This document shows, one piece after another, positions 12,290-23,400 of a stretch of 64,000 nucleotides of DNA. The translations under genes and the position numbers were made by a program. Where the stretch lies: the NCBI RefSeq assembly GCF_902806685.2, contig NC_048545.1, forward strand, positions 13,415,926 through 13,479,925. The letters are read 5' to 3'. This DNA is from Maniola hyperantus. Lineage: Eukaryota > Arthropoda > Insecta > Lepidoptera > Nymphalidae. The notes below the pieces were generated by a model. That model was not told the DNA's origin and searched no databases. It worked only from the letters and a program-made list of their open reading frames with translations. Within the stretch, counting starts at the first letter, position 1. Each line of letters starts with the position of its first letter.

Positions 12290-12460
12290 CTTACTATAAA
12301 TGGCAACTCATCCGATCCGAGTCCGTGAAAATACGTTCCTTTTTGTTTTGTATGGTAGCTTATGACATTATATGTCGTAGATAATCGCTGGTATTCTCAC
12401 GGATGACGGATAGATCTCGGATGACCGAAGTGCAGTGCGTAATCGCCGTAGGTAGGTACC
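12290..12460. mobile_element. MITE family H
   Basis: Left arm ACTCATCCGATCCGAGTCCG and a weaker right arm. A better preserved copy is at 57640-57790. Confidence 0.6.
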
Positions 12461-12461
12461 T

Positions 12462-12785
12462 ACTTCATCATCATCCTCATGATCAACCCATCACCGGCTC
12501 ACTACAGAGCGCGGGTCTCCTCTCAGGGTGAGAAGGGTTTTTGGCCATAGTTTACCACGCTTGCCATGTGCGGATTGGTAGACTTCACACACCTTTGACA
12601 ACATTATAGAGAACTCTCAGGCGTGCAGGTTTCCTCACGATGTTTTCCTTCACCGTTAAATCAAGTGATATTTAATTAATTAAAACGCACATAATTCCGA
12701 AAAGTTAGAGGTGCGTGCCCGGGATCGAACCCCCGACCTCCGATTAGAAGGCGGACGTCCTAACCACTAGGCTTACACTGCTTGT
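12462..12785 (-). mobile_element. tRNA-derived SINE, same family, reverse orientation
   Basis: Reverse complement of the family consensus: tail ATCATCATCCTCATGATC at the left, body with TTTCCTCACGATGTTTTCC, and tRNA-like head (GGGATCGAACCCCCGACCTC) at the right near 12720-12770. Confidence 0.85.
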
Positions 12786-13248
12786 TTACCTACTTGGTAC
12801 CTACTTTATTAGTTTAAACTGCGAGTAAGTATGTACTCGTAGAAATATTAAGTAGTATTTTTTTTTAATGTGTAAGATCTCTGGTTGCATTCTAAGGTTG
12901 CATAAGTAGTTAGTTCACTATCATTAGATAGTCACCTACTTAAACGTGAACCTTTGACTCCCAGTTCTAGCCGAGAAAAAGGTTAGTGCGGGCCTTTTAA
13001 CCCGGGTTCAAGTAACGAGGCACAAAAAAGAAACTAACGAACGAAAGCTGCACTACTCCGGCATTGCAGTGTTTCAATGCAGTCGCCGGGATCGCTATAA
13101 CCATACCTACCTACTAGGCACGTGAAATATAACTCGAGCTGCGCAATATGTATGATTCGCGAGCAGAAAATATGAGGGAGACAAGGAGACAGCACTTTGG
13201 CGTGGATATTAAACTAAGTAAGTACTTAAAATATATGTATTTTATAAT

Positions 13249-13494
13249 ATCTAAATATATAAAAGGAAAAGGTGGCTGACTGATTGACTGACTGACTAAC
13301 TGACTGACTGACTGATCTATCAACGCACAGCTCAAACTACTGGACGGATCGGGCTGAAATTATGCATGCAACTCGCTATTATGACGTAGGCATCCGCTAA
13401 GAAAGGATTTTTGAAAATTCAACCCCTAAGGGGGTGAAATAGGGGTTTGAAATTTGTGTAGTCCACGCGGACGAAGTCGCGAGCATAAGCTAGT
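13249..13494 (+). mobile_element. Helitron-like element, family B, complete
   Basis: Begins A|TCTAAATATATAAAAGG, then a (CTGA)n run, CAACGCACAGCTCAAACTAC, CCCCTAAGGGGGTGAAATAG, and ends with CGCGGACGAAGTCGCG, GAGCATAAG and CTAG|T. The flanking A/T fits Helitron target preference. Confidence 0.72.
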
Positions 13495-13698
13495 TTAAGG
13501 ATATACTAGAAAGCCAGTCAACTCGCGCTATTTCACGTCCCACATAGGTATTTTATTATACTAGCAGCTACTTATTATTAGTTTTAGCAGTTGCGCGCGA
13601 CTTCGTTAGCGTACAATTTCTAATTGCCCACTAAGAAATTTTCCTGCTGTAAAAGGCCTCATTTACCCACTCACTTAGTCTCATTTTAAGAGTTCCTT

Positions 13699-13998
13699 TT
13701 TTTAGGGTTCCGTACCCAAAGGGTGCCAACGACACCCTATTACTAAGACTCCTCTGTCCGTCCGTCCTTCCGTATGTCTGTCAGCGGGCTGTATCTCGTG
13801 AACCATAATAGGCAGAGAGCTGAAATTTTCACAGTATGTGTAGTGTATGTTCTATTGCCGCTATAACAACAAATACCCAATACTAAAAATTTGAAAATTG
13901 TTACCATGAAAATTAAAAACAATTAAAGTGTTATTTCTTAAGCGATGGTACGGAACCCTTCCCGAAGTCCGACTCGCACTTGATAGATTTTTTATGTA
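13699..13998. mobile_element. Family D-related repeat
   Basis: TTTAGGGTTCCGTACCCAAAG at the left and TACGGAACCC ... GACTCGCACTTG at the right bound a version with a different interior (GTCAGCGGGCTGTATCTCG). The related interior occurs at 17275-17480. Confidence 0.65.
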
Positions 13999-14279
13999 TA
14001 TACCTAGGTATGGAATCTTATATTATATTAATATAGGATTCCATTTCCATAATATATAATATTACTATGGCCATTCATACTGCACGACTTTCATAAAATC
14101 TTCAACCCCCATTTTACTCCCTTGGGGGTGGAATAATGTGAAATCCTTTCTTAGATGATGCATAAGCCCTAGAAGAAATCTACTTCCTAAATTTCAAGTT
14201 TGTAGGCTTTGTAGTTCCTGAGATATCGTGATTAAAGTCAGCCAGTGAGTGAGTTAATGGTATTTCGCTCTCTTATGTA

Positions 14280-14600
14280 CAGTACATGCAATTCACGAAG
14301 GCGAGTGGACTTTACTTGTAGTTACGCCGGATACGTGGGCATTGCGAGTGTGTGTAGGTACATGTCGGACCAAAAGAATAGAATAGAATAGAATGTTTTT
14401 TTATTCATGTAAACTTTTTACAAGTGCTTATGAATAGTCAGGTAGTTTTAATTTACCACATTATACACAATCAGTCGCGAACAAGCGTTCGCAAACGCAC
14501 ACATGCACTGTACCTTACTTATACCGATACGACTTAAACACAAGCATGAGCCACTCGCCTTCGTGAATTGCAAGAACTGTACCTGGACAAACGTCTGTGA
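14280..14600. mobile_element. MITE family I with nested insertion
   Basis: The left arm CAATTCACGAAGGCGAGTGG and right arm CCACTCGCCTTCGTGAATTG are exact inverted repeats. Between them at about 14376-14450 lies an inserted GAATAGAATAGAATAGAATG run and the ACTTTTTACAAGTGCTTATG repeat. An uninterrupted relative is at 37165-37390. Confidence 0.75.
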
Positions 14601-16124
14601 CAAGTGACTTGCCAGAGCTGACTTCTGCAAGTTTTGTAGCTAGTGGACTTCGCTTGACCTAACCCCTTTCACTTTTCAGGGTGTTTATTTTTTCTCGCGG
14701 CGTACATTTTACACGTCTGCGCTTACATACGAGATCCTTTAAATATTTTACACACGTTTAGGCGTCTTTAGCGTCCTGTTTAAGCCAAGTTAGCTCTTAT
14801 TGCTGTCGTAATAAAGCATAGAATGAGCCTGTGACCGACCGTTCAGATAATGAATAGGCTCCGCTGCGCTGTGCAGCCTCCGGATGCTGTTAGGATAGGT
14901 CTACACTCTACACGAAGATTGAAGTGCAGTTTCAAAGTGGAATTGAAGCTGGGTCGAGATAGAAAGACAGATATAAATAATTAGGTACTTTATTTGAGGA
15001 CGAATATATTTTAGTTGAGGTGGTAAGTAGACAATAGAACAGTTTTTTTAAATTCAAATAAACTTTTAGTTTTTGAAAAAAAAAAAACAATTGGGCGGTT
15101 GCTTGCATTTTTATTTTTTGTCATACTTATCTAAGTACATACTTGTGAGAAGAACGAATGGTTGAATATTGTAACGGATGAATATGGAACAGTGTAAAAC
15201 CAGCTTTAGACTTACAACTATTTTTAGATTTTTGCTTTAATCTGAGACAAAATGGATTTTTTTTATGAAGCTATAGGTTTAATGTTACAGAGTAATAATT
15301 TTTTGTTTTGTTTTTATTATTTAGTACTTGTACTTAGTTTACCTAGGTACCTACTTACTTATTTTTTTAGCGTTTTATTGGTAGGTACTGTTTCAAAAAT
15401 AAAACTTGCTTTACCTTTATTTAGTAGGAAAGTATATTTTTTGTAAAATAAGTAAGTAGGTAAGTACTGTACCTACTGTATATTCGACATGCGAGATTTT
15501 TTAAAAATATGTAGGTACCTATAGAACGCGACAGGTCAAGATGGCAATCGGAATGGGGACTCCCCGCACACTCGCACAGCGACCGCTCGCCCGATGGCAT
15601 TTACATAGGTAAGTACAGAGGTAGCTTGCGTCCCAGAAATTGACGCAGGCAACTTTTTATCCCGGAAAATCAAAGAGTTTTCACGGTTCAAAATCATAAA
15701 TCCACGCGGATAAAGTCGCGGGCATCATCTAATAACTAATAAAAGTAAATCTGAAATCAAAAACAACAATTCCGATTTACTTTTCGTTATAAAGGGGACT
15801 GTGAACAATACAGCGGAAATAATTTACAGATCAGATTCACTCATACGAACAATAAGTCAGCTCGTCTGCATTCTCGAGACATAAAAAATATAAAAAATCG
15901 GTCAAGTGCGAGTTGGACTCGCACACAAGGGGTTCCGTACCGATATAAAATAATATCTTGACGTTACTAATTCTTCGGACGTAGCACTTCGTATAATTAT
16001 GATAGAACTTCACGTACAGGTAAGTTCGTTTAATCATTAATTATGTGCAACACTGCAATTTAATGACTGACAGCGAGATCTAAATTGTGATTTAATTATT
16101 TATTCATGATACACATTTTAATTA

Positions 16125-16553
16125 TTTTATTGTGATGTGATATCAAATTCACGGTTTTCGTATTTTTTCCCTTACTTGTGCTGTATGACCTACCTACCTG
16201 CCAAATTTCACGATTCTAGGTCAACGGGAAGTACCCTATAGATCTTCATTCCCAAGTCTTGACAGTCACGGCAGACAGACAACGAAATCTTCTTCTAAAT
16301 ATTTAAAAGGAAAAGGTGACTGACTGACTGATTTATCAACGTACAGCTCAAACTACTGGACGGATCGGGCTCAAATTTGGCATACAGATAGCTATTATGA
16401 CGTAGGCATCGGCTAAGAAAGGATTTTTGAAAATTCAAACCCTAAGGGGGTGAATAGGGGTTGTAAATTTGTGTAGTCCACGCGGAAGAAGTCGCAAGCA
16501 TAAGCTAGTGACTAAAACAGCTCCTTTTGAGATACGGAACCCTAAAAATAAGT
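16125..16553. mobile_element. Family D repeat split by a family B Helitron-like insertion
   Basis: The family D left part (CACGGTTTTCGTATTTTTTC, TAGGTCAACGGGAAGTACCC) stops at about 16287. Family B sequence runs 16287-16509 and ends in CTAGT, and family D then resumes (CTCCTTTTGAGATACGGAACCC). The nesting dates family B as the later arrival here. Confidence 0.75.
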
Positions 16554-16959
16554 GTCTATATAGCGATAAATGAAGCAGTTATTCTTAATATCAATTGATA
16601 GAAATCTAGCTTTTCTATATTCGAGGGTGCATATGAAAAGAAATCTTATGAATCGGTGACCCTTGCACAAAATGCAGTATTGTGCAGGGATGTGGGGTGG
16701 GAGGCGGTCTAGTTATTAATACAATCCAGTTATTATAATATAAAGGCATAAGAATTAAGGGCCGCGCTAGCCTAGACCGCTTTCACTGGAGTGGAAGTAC
16801 ATATCCAGGTGCGTGTAAAACGACCTCTCAGATTGCGCCTACTAGTGAGGTCCCGTCAATTTATTTGTAAAGCTGAGGTCGATTCTGAAAAACCTGCATT
16901 AATTACTTATTATTACAATCACAACTATACAATGAACCAAAAGCTTAAATTGCTATAAT

Positions 16960-17220
16960 CCGCTGAAACAGATCGAACCTGTATGGTGCAAAATGCACCG
17001 CCCACCCTCCCACTGCTAAACATGCGGGGAAAACCAGCCACCTGGCAAGCAATACGCACCACCACCACGCAGCACCACATAAATCCCAAAATACACTCGA
17101 CGTACGTTTCGCCCCTGACACCGGAGCAGCCTCAGGAGATGAAGACCTTACAATTATGGATTGTAAGATCTACACATCCTGAGGATGCTCCGCTATACCT
17201 TTTCTCGCTAGCTACTATCT
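16960..17220. mobile_element. Retroelement-like fragment
   Basis: Contains AAATACACTCGACGTACGTTTCGCCCC and TGAGGATGCTCC, a motif I recognise from dispersed lepidopteran repeats. A 140-codon open frame runs across it and into the adjacent family D repeat, but its composition (TTTTQHH, low complexity) does not suggest a gene. Family not resolved. Confidence 0.45.
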
Positions 17221-17540
17221 ACCTCACACTGGCTTTCTACCGGTTTTTGACTTTAGGATCTTGCCTAAAAAAAGTGCTGCTCCCTTTGACGGTTCTGTAC
17301 CCGAACGGTGCCAATGGGAACCTATTACTAAGCCTCCGCTGTCCGTCCGCCCATCCACCCATCCATACATCTGTCTGTCAGCGGGCTGTTTTTTGTGAAA
17401 CGTAATAGGTAGAGAGTTGAAATTTTCACTATATGCATTTTCTATTGCTGCTATAACAACAAACAAAATTCACAATGGCTAATTTAAAAATTGCTTCATA
17501 GGTAGGTACCTAGTAATCTGTGGTACCTAGGTACATTCTT

Positions 17541-18112
17541 ATGGGGTGCCAGCCAGGTAACATTCCAGTGTGCCTGCGTGCTGGGTCCCTTTTGGATGCA
17601 TCGGGCATCCGAGGGGAAGAATATTCGGGCCGGTGCACTCCGGTAATGGCTAATAATCTCTCTTCGGGGATATTGTTAGCCATGGCTAATGACCTGGCAG
17701 GGTGGAGGTTTCTACGCGTGTCCCTCTGACTAGCAGAGGGTACAGTGGACGAAGCGGAGGATGGGACGCGGGCTACGTGCGCGGAGTCTGCAGTTGTCGC
17801 CCGTTGGGTCCCGGGTCGGGAGGCGCACTCACTTCGTCGGTGCGCCTCAGACGTGCGGTGTGGGGATCTCGTGAGCGGGGTCCCCGGTGGAGGGATATCG
17901 CTGGCTGGGTCGCGGTGGTTTGCTTCGGTGTTCCCGTGACCCAGTCACCAGGCGACGCGCAGGAGCGCCGCTGGGTTTTAGTGGGTATTCCGGTCACCTC
18001 TCGGCCGGCGAGTCCCACACACCTTCCCTCCAGTTGGTTGGCTGGTAAGCTGGCTGGCTTCCAGGAGGGGGGATGCGTAAACGCATTGCCCTGCGTTAAA
18101 AAAAAGGTACCT
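17541..18112 (+). mobile_element. GC-rich retroposon with poly(A) and target duplication
   Basis: A block much richer in GC than its surroundings starts GGGGTGCCAGCCAGG and ends GCGTTAAAAAAAA. It is flanked by GGTACCTAGGTACATTCTTAT on the left and GGTACCTACATTCCTAT on the right, an imperfect target duplication. Open frames of 60-157 codons overlap in several frames, as expected from GC content alone. It could be the 5' UTR plus 3' end of a LINE or a non-autonomous derivative; I do not recognise the family. Confidence 0.6.
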
Positions 18113-18741
18113 ACATTCCTATACTCAAGTACATTTATATGTAGGTACCAGGTATTCCTGCTATACCAAGTTTAGTTAGACAGAAATCCAGATGTCAAAA
18201 ACTTTATACACGTTAGGTTAGGTCAGGGTTAGGTTAGGTTGATTTACTCGTCCCATCCCTAGCTGGTACATTCCGTCCACTTAGGCACCGAGCCAGCGGA
18301 AGAATCGCTCTTTAAATCGACGGAAGCGTTTTAATTATACTTTTTTGATCGCGCTTTTAATTTAAGACTTTAATAACTGAGCTAAGTGTTAGCGTTCTGT
18401 TTTTTTTGTTTGTTTTTTACAATTTTTTTTGTAAAGTTGGTCGGATTCATTTAACGTGCAATATAGGTAATTAGATGATAAGTAAATAGGTAAATATTTA
18501 AGGGCTATTAATTGAATAGTAAACTTATCGTAAACTACACGATGCCCGCGACTTGCTTGCATGGATTTAGTTTTATTGACTCTTTGATTTTCCGAGCTAA
18601 ATGTGGTTTATGCCTGGATCTGGGATAGATGCCCGTGAAAAGGTATAAGTCAGCACTTGACTGAAGTTTCGGTATATTTTTATTTCGGCTGACGTTAAAA
18701 TGACGTCATTTCGATGAGCAATATGCGGGACTTATAACATA

Positions 18742-18989
18742 ACTAGCTTATGCTCGCGACTTCGTCCGCGTGGACTACAAAATTTCAAAACCCTATTTCA
18801 CCCCCTTAGGAGTTGAATTTTCAAAAATCCTTTCTTAGCGGATGCCTACGTCATAATAGCTATATGCATGCCAAATTTCAGCCCGATCCGTCCAGTAGTT
18901 TGAGCTGTGCGTTGATAGATCAGTCAGTCAGTCAGTCAGTCAGTCAGTCAGTCAGTCAGTCAGTCACCTTTTCCTTTTATATATTTAGA
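18742..18989 (-). mobile_element. Helitron-like element, family B, complete, with (CAGT)n expansion
   Basis: Reverse orientation: ACTAGCTTATGCTCGCGAC at the left, CCTTTTATATATTTAGA at the right. The internal tetranucleotide CAGT is expanded to about 12 units at 18920-18967, more than in any other copy in the window. Confidence 0.72.
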
Positions 18990-19104
18990 TATACTTAGAC
19001 TAACACACATCGGCTTTTGCTTCCAGTAGGTACCTATGCGTCAACTTTTTTCGTCATGACGGGGACGGACGCCGACGCCGCTTTTTGCAGTTGCCTGCTT
19101 ATTT

Positions 19105-19448
19105 TAACACGCTTTTTAGAGTTCCGTACCTCAAAAGGAAAAAGAAACTCTTATAGGATCACTTCTGTCTGTCTGTCTATCTGTCAAGAAACCTATAGGG
19201 CACTTCCTGTAGACCTAGAATCATGAAATTTGGCAAGTAGCGTGTTACAATACAAGTAAGGGACATAATCTGAAAACTGTGAATTTGTGGTTTTAAAAAA
19301 AACGTGTTCACAAAAGAAAAATACCAAATCACATATAAATGGCGCAGGTGTCATTAATTTGCAGTGTACATAAAAATATTAAAATATCTTGTGCGATGGT
19401 ACGGAGCCCTTCGTGAGCGAGTCTGACCCGCCCTTGATCAGTTTTTTT
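19105..19448 (+). mobile_element. Family D repeat
   Basis: TTCCGTACCTCAAAAGGAAA, GATCACTTCTGTCTGTCTGT and GACCTAGAATCATGAAATTT at the left; GGTACGGAGCCCTTCGTGAG near the right end. Confidence 0.7.
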
Positions 19449-19984
19449 AAAATATCAAGTGACTTCTTGAGTAGGTAGGTACATGAAAGTAAAACTGAAT
19501 ACTTTAAAACAAAAAATATCAGCACTAAAAATATTATGAACACCTTTGCCATAGGTATTATTTAAAATGTAATCATAATATTTTTAATGCGCGCTAACTT
19601 ATTTTAAAATCAATTTAAACATAATTTTAAAAAGCGCGCTCACAATGCACATTGCACGTCTCTGAAAACCAAAGAGAATAATATTATAATCACTACGGTT
19701 CTGAAAACTGAATGCGCCATGCGCGCTAAAATTTCAAAATATGATAATGTTGCCATGTTGTTAATTATCAAGGAAAAAGGTCAAAATGCTAAGAGTGCAG
19801 TAGAAACGGGTAACATTGGTACAGCAGCGGGGGTTTTTAAGAAGAAAAGATTAATTATAGCCATAGATTCTTATAAATCAGACTTTTGTGCACACAATTT
19901 GATTATTAATTTTGTGCTATTATCTCAATAATAAATAATTATAGAACCTATACAATTTACATAGTTATTAAAGTTGTACCAACA

Positions 19985-20165
19985 ACGCCACGATTTATTG
20001 TCCGTACAAAATGACTTTTCACGCGGCATTTTAAGAATGAACTGTCATGTCAAAAGTACGGGGTTTACCCATTCACCTTTAAAATAAGGGCTAAAATCGT
20101 ACTTTTTAAATAAAATTTGACACAAAAAATTAAAATGGCGTGTGACGACACAAAAAGTTAAACAC
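19985..20165. mobile_element. MITE family J, about 260 bp upstream of the EMC1 start codon
   Basis: GTCCGTACAAAATGACTTTTC and AACTGTCATGTCAAAAGTACG at the left, AAAATGGCGTGTGACG at the right, forming imperfect inverted repeats as at 41253-41408. It lies in the presumed EMC1 promoter region. Confidence 0.65.
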
Positions 20166-20422
20166 GCGTTATACAATGTTTGACTAGTTTCTAAAGTTAC
20201 CCATGTTCACCGTAAGTATGTGACATTAATGTTATCTGTGCTAGTTTGCGCCACAGAGTACACATTAAGAAAATTCAATTGTCATACATATAGTCTATGG
20301 CATAGATTAATTCACGATTAATAATTAATATATGTGGTCTATGGTCAGTCATTTCAGAAATGGGGGTGCTGTCACATAATTTTAAGCCCAATTTTTTGGG
20401 CTTACTAAAATTTATAAACAAT

Positions 20423-23400
20423 ATGAACTGGTTTATTGTGTTTTTTAGTTTAATTAATCTTTCATTGTGCATTTACGAGGATCAAATCGGAAAATTCGAT
20501 TGGTAATTTATAGTTTTAAGGTTATGGTAGTTGTACGTCTTCACACAACTTTGGTGAATAATTGAAGAACCTTCTTTCAGGCGACAAACTTATGTAGGGC
20601 GGATAAAGTTTGCACAGTTCGACACTGTATCTACAGCGAAAAGAATCATAGTCGCCACGGAAGAGAACGTTTTGGCCGCTTTGAATTTGAAGACAGGTAA
20701 ACATAGCTTTATTAATGATTTCCGGCTGGAAATTTATGCTGTTTTACCAGCAATTCGCTCACATTTATGCCGCAAAGTGATTATACGATAGTAATACACA
20801 GCTTACAACTTAATACACAATTTCACTAGAATATGGTATGTCTACTGCAAGTTACTCTATTCAGGTACTTAAATGATGTTTGAACTAATCTTGTAAGTTA
20901 TGAAAATACTATTTATTCACTTGGACTTTGGACAGTTTATGTAAATGACTTGAATTTCAAATTAATGCTTAGCTGTGTCAAACCTTACTAATATTACAAG
21001 TGTAACCACAATTAGGCCACATCTCTCAGTAATATTGGAGTCTCCTATTTGGGGGGTTATTTAGTAGTGGTTGATGATGAGTGTTTGGATTGCTTAGATC
21101 AGTTAATAAGGCATTTTATTATTTATGATTTGCCTAGTATAGTGTCACATCTACATTAAGACCCTTGATGGTGCTGTCTGTAATTAGATTGCGATGTTGA
21201 GATCCTTAGGAATCTAGATTTGCAGATGGGTTTCACAGTATGACAGTTCAACAAATATATAATATGTTAAGGTCTCAATACAGTTTGAGTGCTCTGTGGT
21301 TTAGTTTCACCTTTGTGTGAGGTGCAACAATGGTGATGATTTTCCATTTTAAGGTCAAGTAGTCTGGCGTCATGTGTTTGAGAGTGCATCAGCAGGCAAC
21401 ATACAGCTTTTACACATGGGGGAAAAGATCACCACGGTGACTGGCTCCAATCCTTACCTTGTGAGAGGATGGGACTCTGCTACAGGTAATTGAAATTGAT
21501 TTGTCCTTGAATAAGTTTTTGTAAGGTGAGTAAGATCCAAAGAAAGAGGTCATAGGATGTAGCCCAAGATATTGGATGGACCAGTGCCCTGTTTATCAAA
21601 CATTACAAGTCTACAAGCTCACAAGTTACAAGTTACAAGAACTTTTTTACAAACTCTTGTAAATTATGTTTATCAAATAATTTCACAAGACTTGTAGAAT
21701 TTTACAAGACTTGTAGAACTTGTATTTTTAATTTATAACACTTTATTTTTGCTAAATTGCAAAATAATTTTTCAATCATAATAAATGTCGATAAAATAGA
21801 AATTACGGTACCATAACTAGTCAAGTTATTGTTAAAAATAAAACTTTTTTTCAAATAATTTAATTTTGTGTTAAATAACCTATTTGTAAAACCTATTGCT
21901 CCTTATTTTATTTACCTACCTACTTTTATTTATTCTGTTTTGATACACCAACAGGAAGTACCTACATAAAAAGTTTAAATTAAAAATAATACATTATTTT
22001 TCATGAATTAAGGTTAGACTTAAAATTTGGAAAAATAGATAGACTTTAAAAATTTTCGCTATTCGAATTACACCGCAAAAAATGGCGAAATCTGATTCAA
22101 AAGTTACAATTATTCTTCAATTAAGAAATTCGTGACAAAAAAGATATTTTATTTGGCGCATTTACTGATAAATTATCTAAAGACCAAAAAATAGCAGAGT
22201 GGAAAGAGATACTATTGCTATGTCAGTCACTTGGACTTGTATCTGCCGAAAAAGATTCTGCCAGCATACTCGTATGTATATAAGACACGTTTTGGTCAAA
22301 TTTAAAAAGAGCAACATGGATAAGTTTTATAAAATTACACCTTTGAATTATTTAATAGTTATTTTACCTATTTACTACTAGGTACTAGATAATTTAATTA
22401 TTCTTTTATACAATATCATACTTGCAAACAACTTCTAAAATAAATTAAGAGTCAACGGAGGCTCTCCAACTTTTTCGTTACAAGTTACAAGCTACAAGCT
22501 ACAAAGGCATTTTTGATGAACAAAACCACAAATACAAGTGTGAAAAACACTTGTATTACAAGTGATATTACTTGTAGCTTGTAGTTTACAAGTGTAGTTT
22601 TGATAAACGCATTCTTGTAAAAATGCACAAATTTACAAGAGAAACGCTTGTAATACAAGACTTGTAACGTTTGATAAACAGGGCACAGGTGAAGGAAGCT
22701 CTTGACTCTGGCGTTGACTGTGCTTATCATTACAGCAGAGGCTTCATTGGAAAAACATTAAGAGGGTGTTATCAGTAAAGAGCCTGATCCTTAGTAATGA
22801 GGGAGCAACACAAGGAGGAGGAATAATCTTTTTTTATAAAGGAATAATTTCTCATCAATATGTGGCTAATTCTGTTGTACACAATCTCTAAACTAAACTT
22901 GACTAATTAAATGTTCTGCTATTCCTATCAAAAAGGTAGCAGTAGATTTAGACATGTCTATTTACTTCAGAGATTGAGTTCAACAGAAGTAGCTGCATGC
23001 TTTCTTGTAAGCATCCATTTTGCACAACCTATAACTTCTTCCTTTCAAAGACTACCACTGTAACCTACATAGATTTGAAAACCGTGCTGTATATGACCGA
23101 ACCAGCCAAACTGAAATTTCTAATTCTAAAAACTCTTTGATTTTCCGGGATAAAAAGTAGCCTATGTCACTCCATGTCTTTATACCCATACAAAAAATCG
23201 CGTCAATCCGTTGCACCGTTGCGACGTGATTGAAGGACAACCCATGCAAAAAATCACGTCAATCCGTTGCACCATTGCGACATGATTGAAGGACAACCCA
23301 TGCAAAAATCACGTCAATCCGTTGCGACGTGATTGAAGGACAAACCAACAAACAAACACACTTTCGCATTTATAATAAGGGTACTGAAATAAGGGTACTG

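Noticed and set aside
16983..17405. 140-codon open frame as a gene
   Set aside because: It runs across two different repeat fragments, is low-complexity at the start, and has no domain or splice context.
17702..18175. 157-codon open frame as a gene
   Set aside because: It lies inside a GC-rich retroposon with overlapping open frames on both strands and continues past the poly(A) end into flanking DNA.
19719..19931. 70-codon open frame upstream of EMC1
   Set aside because: No recognisable domain, no splice partners, and AT-rich composition like surrounding intergenic DNA.
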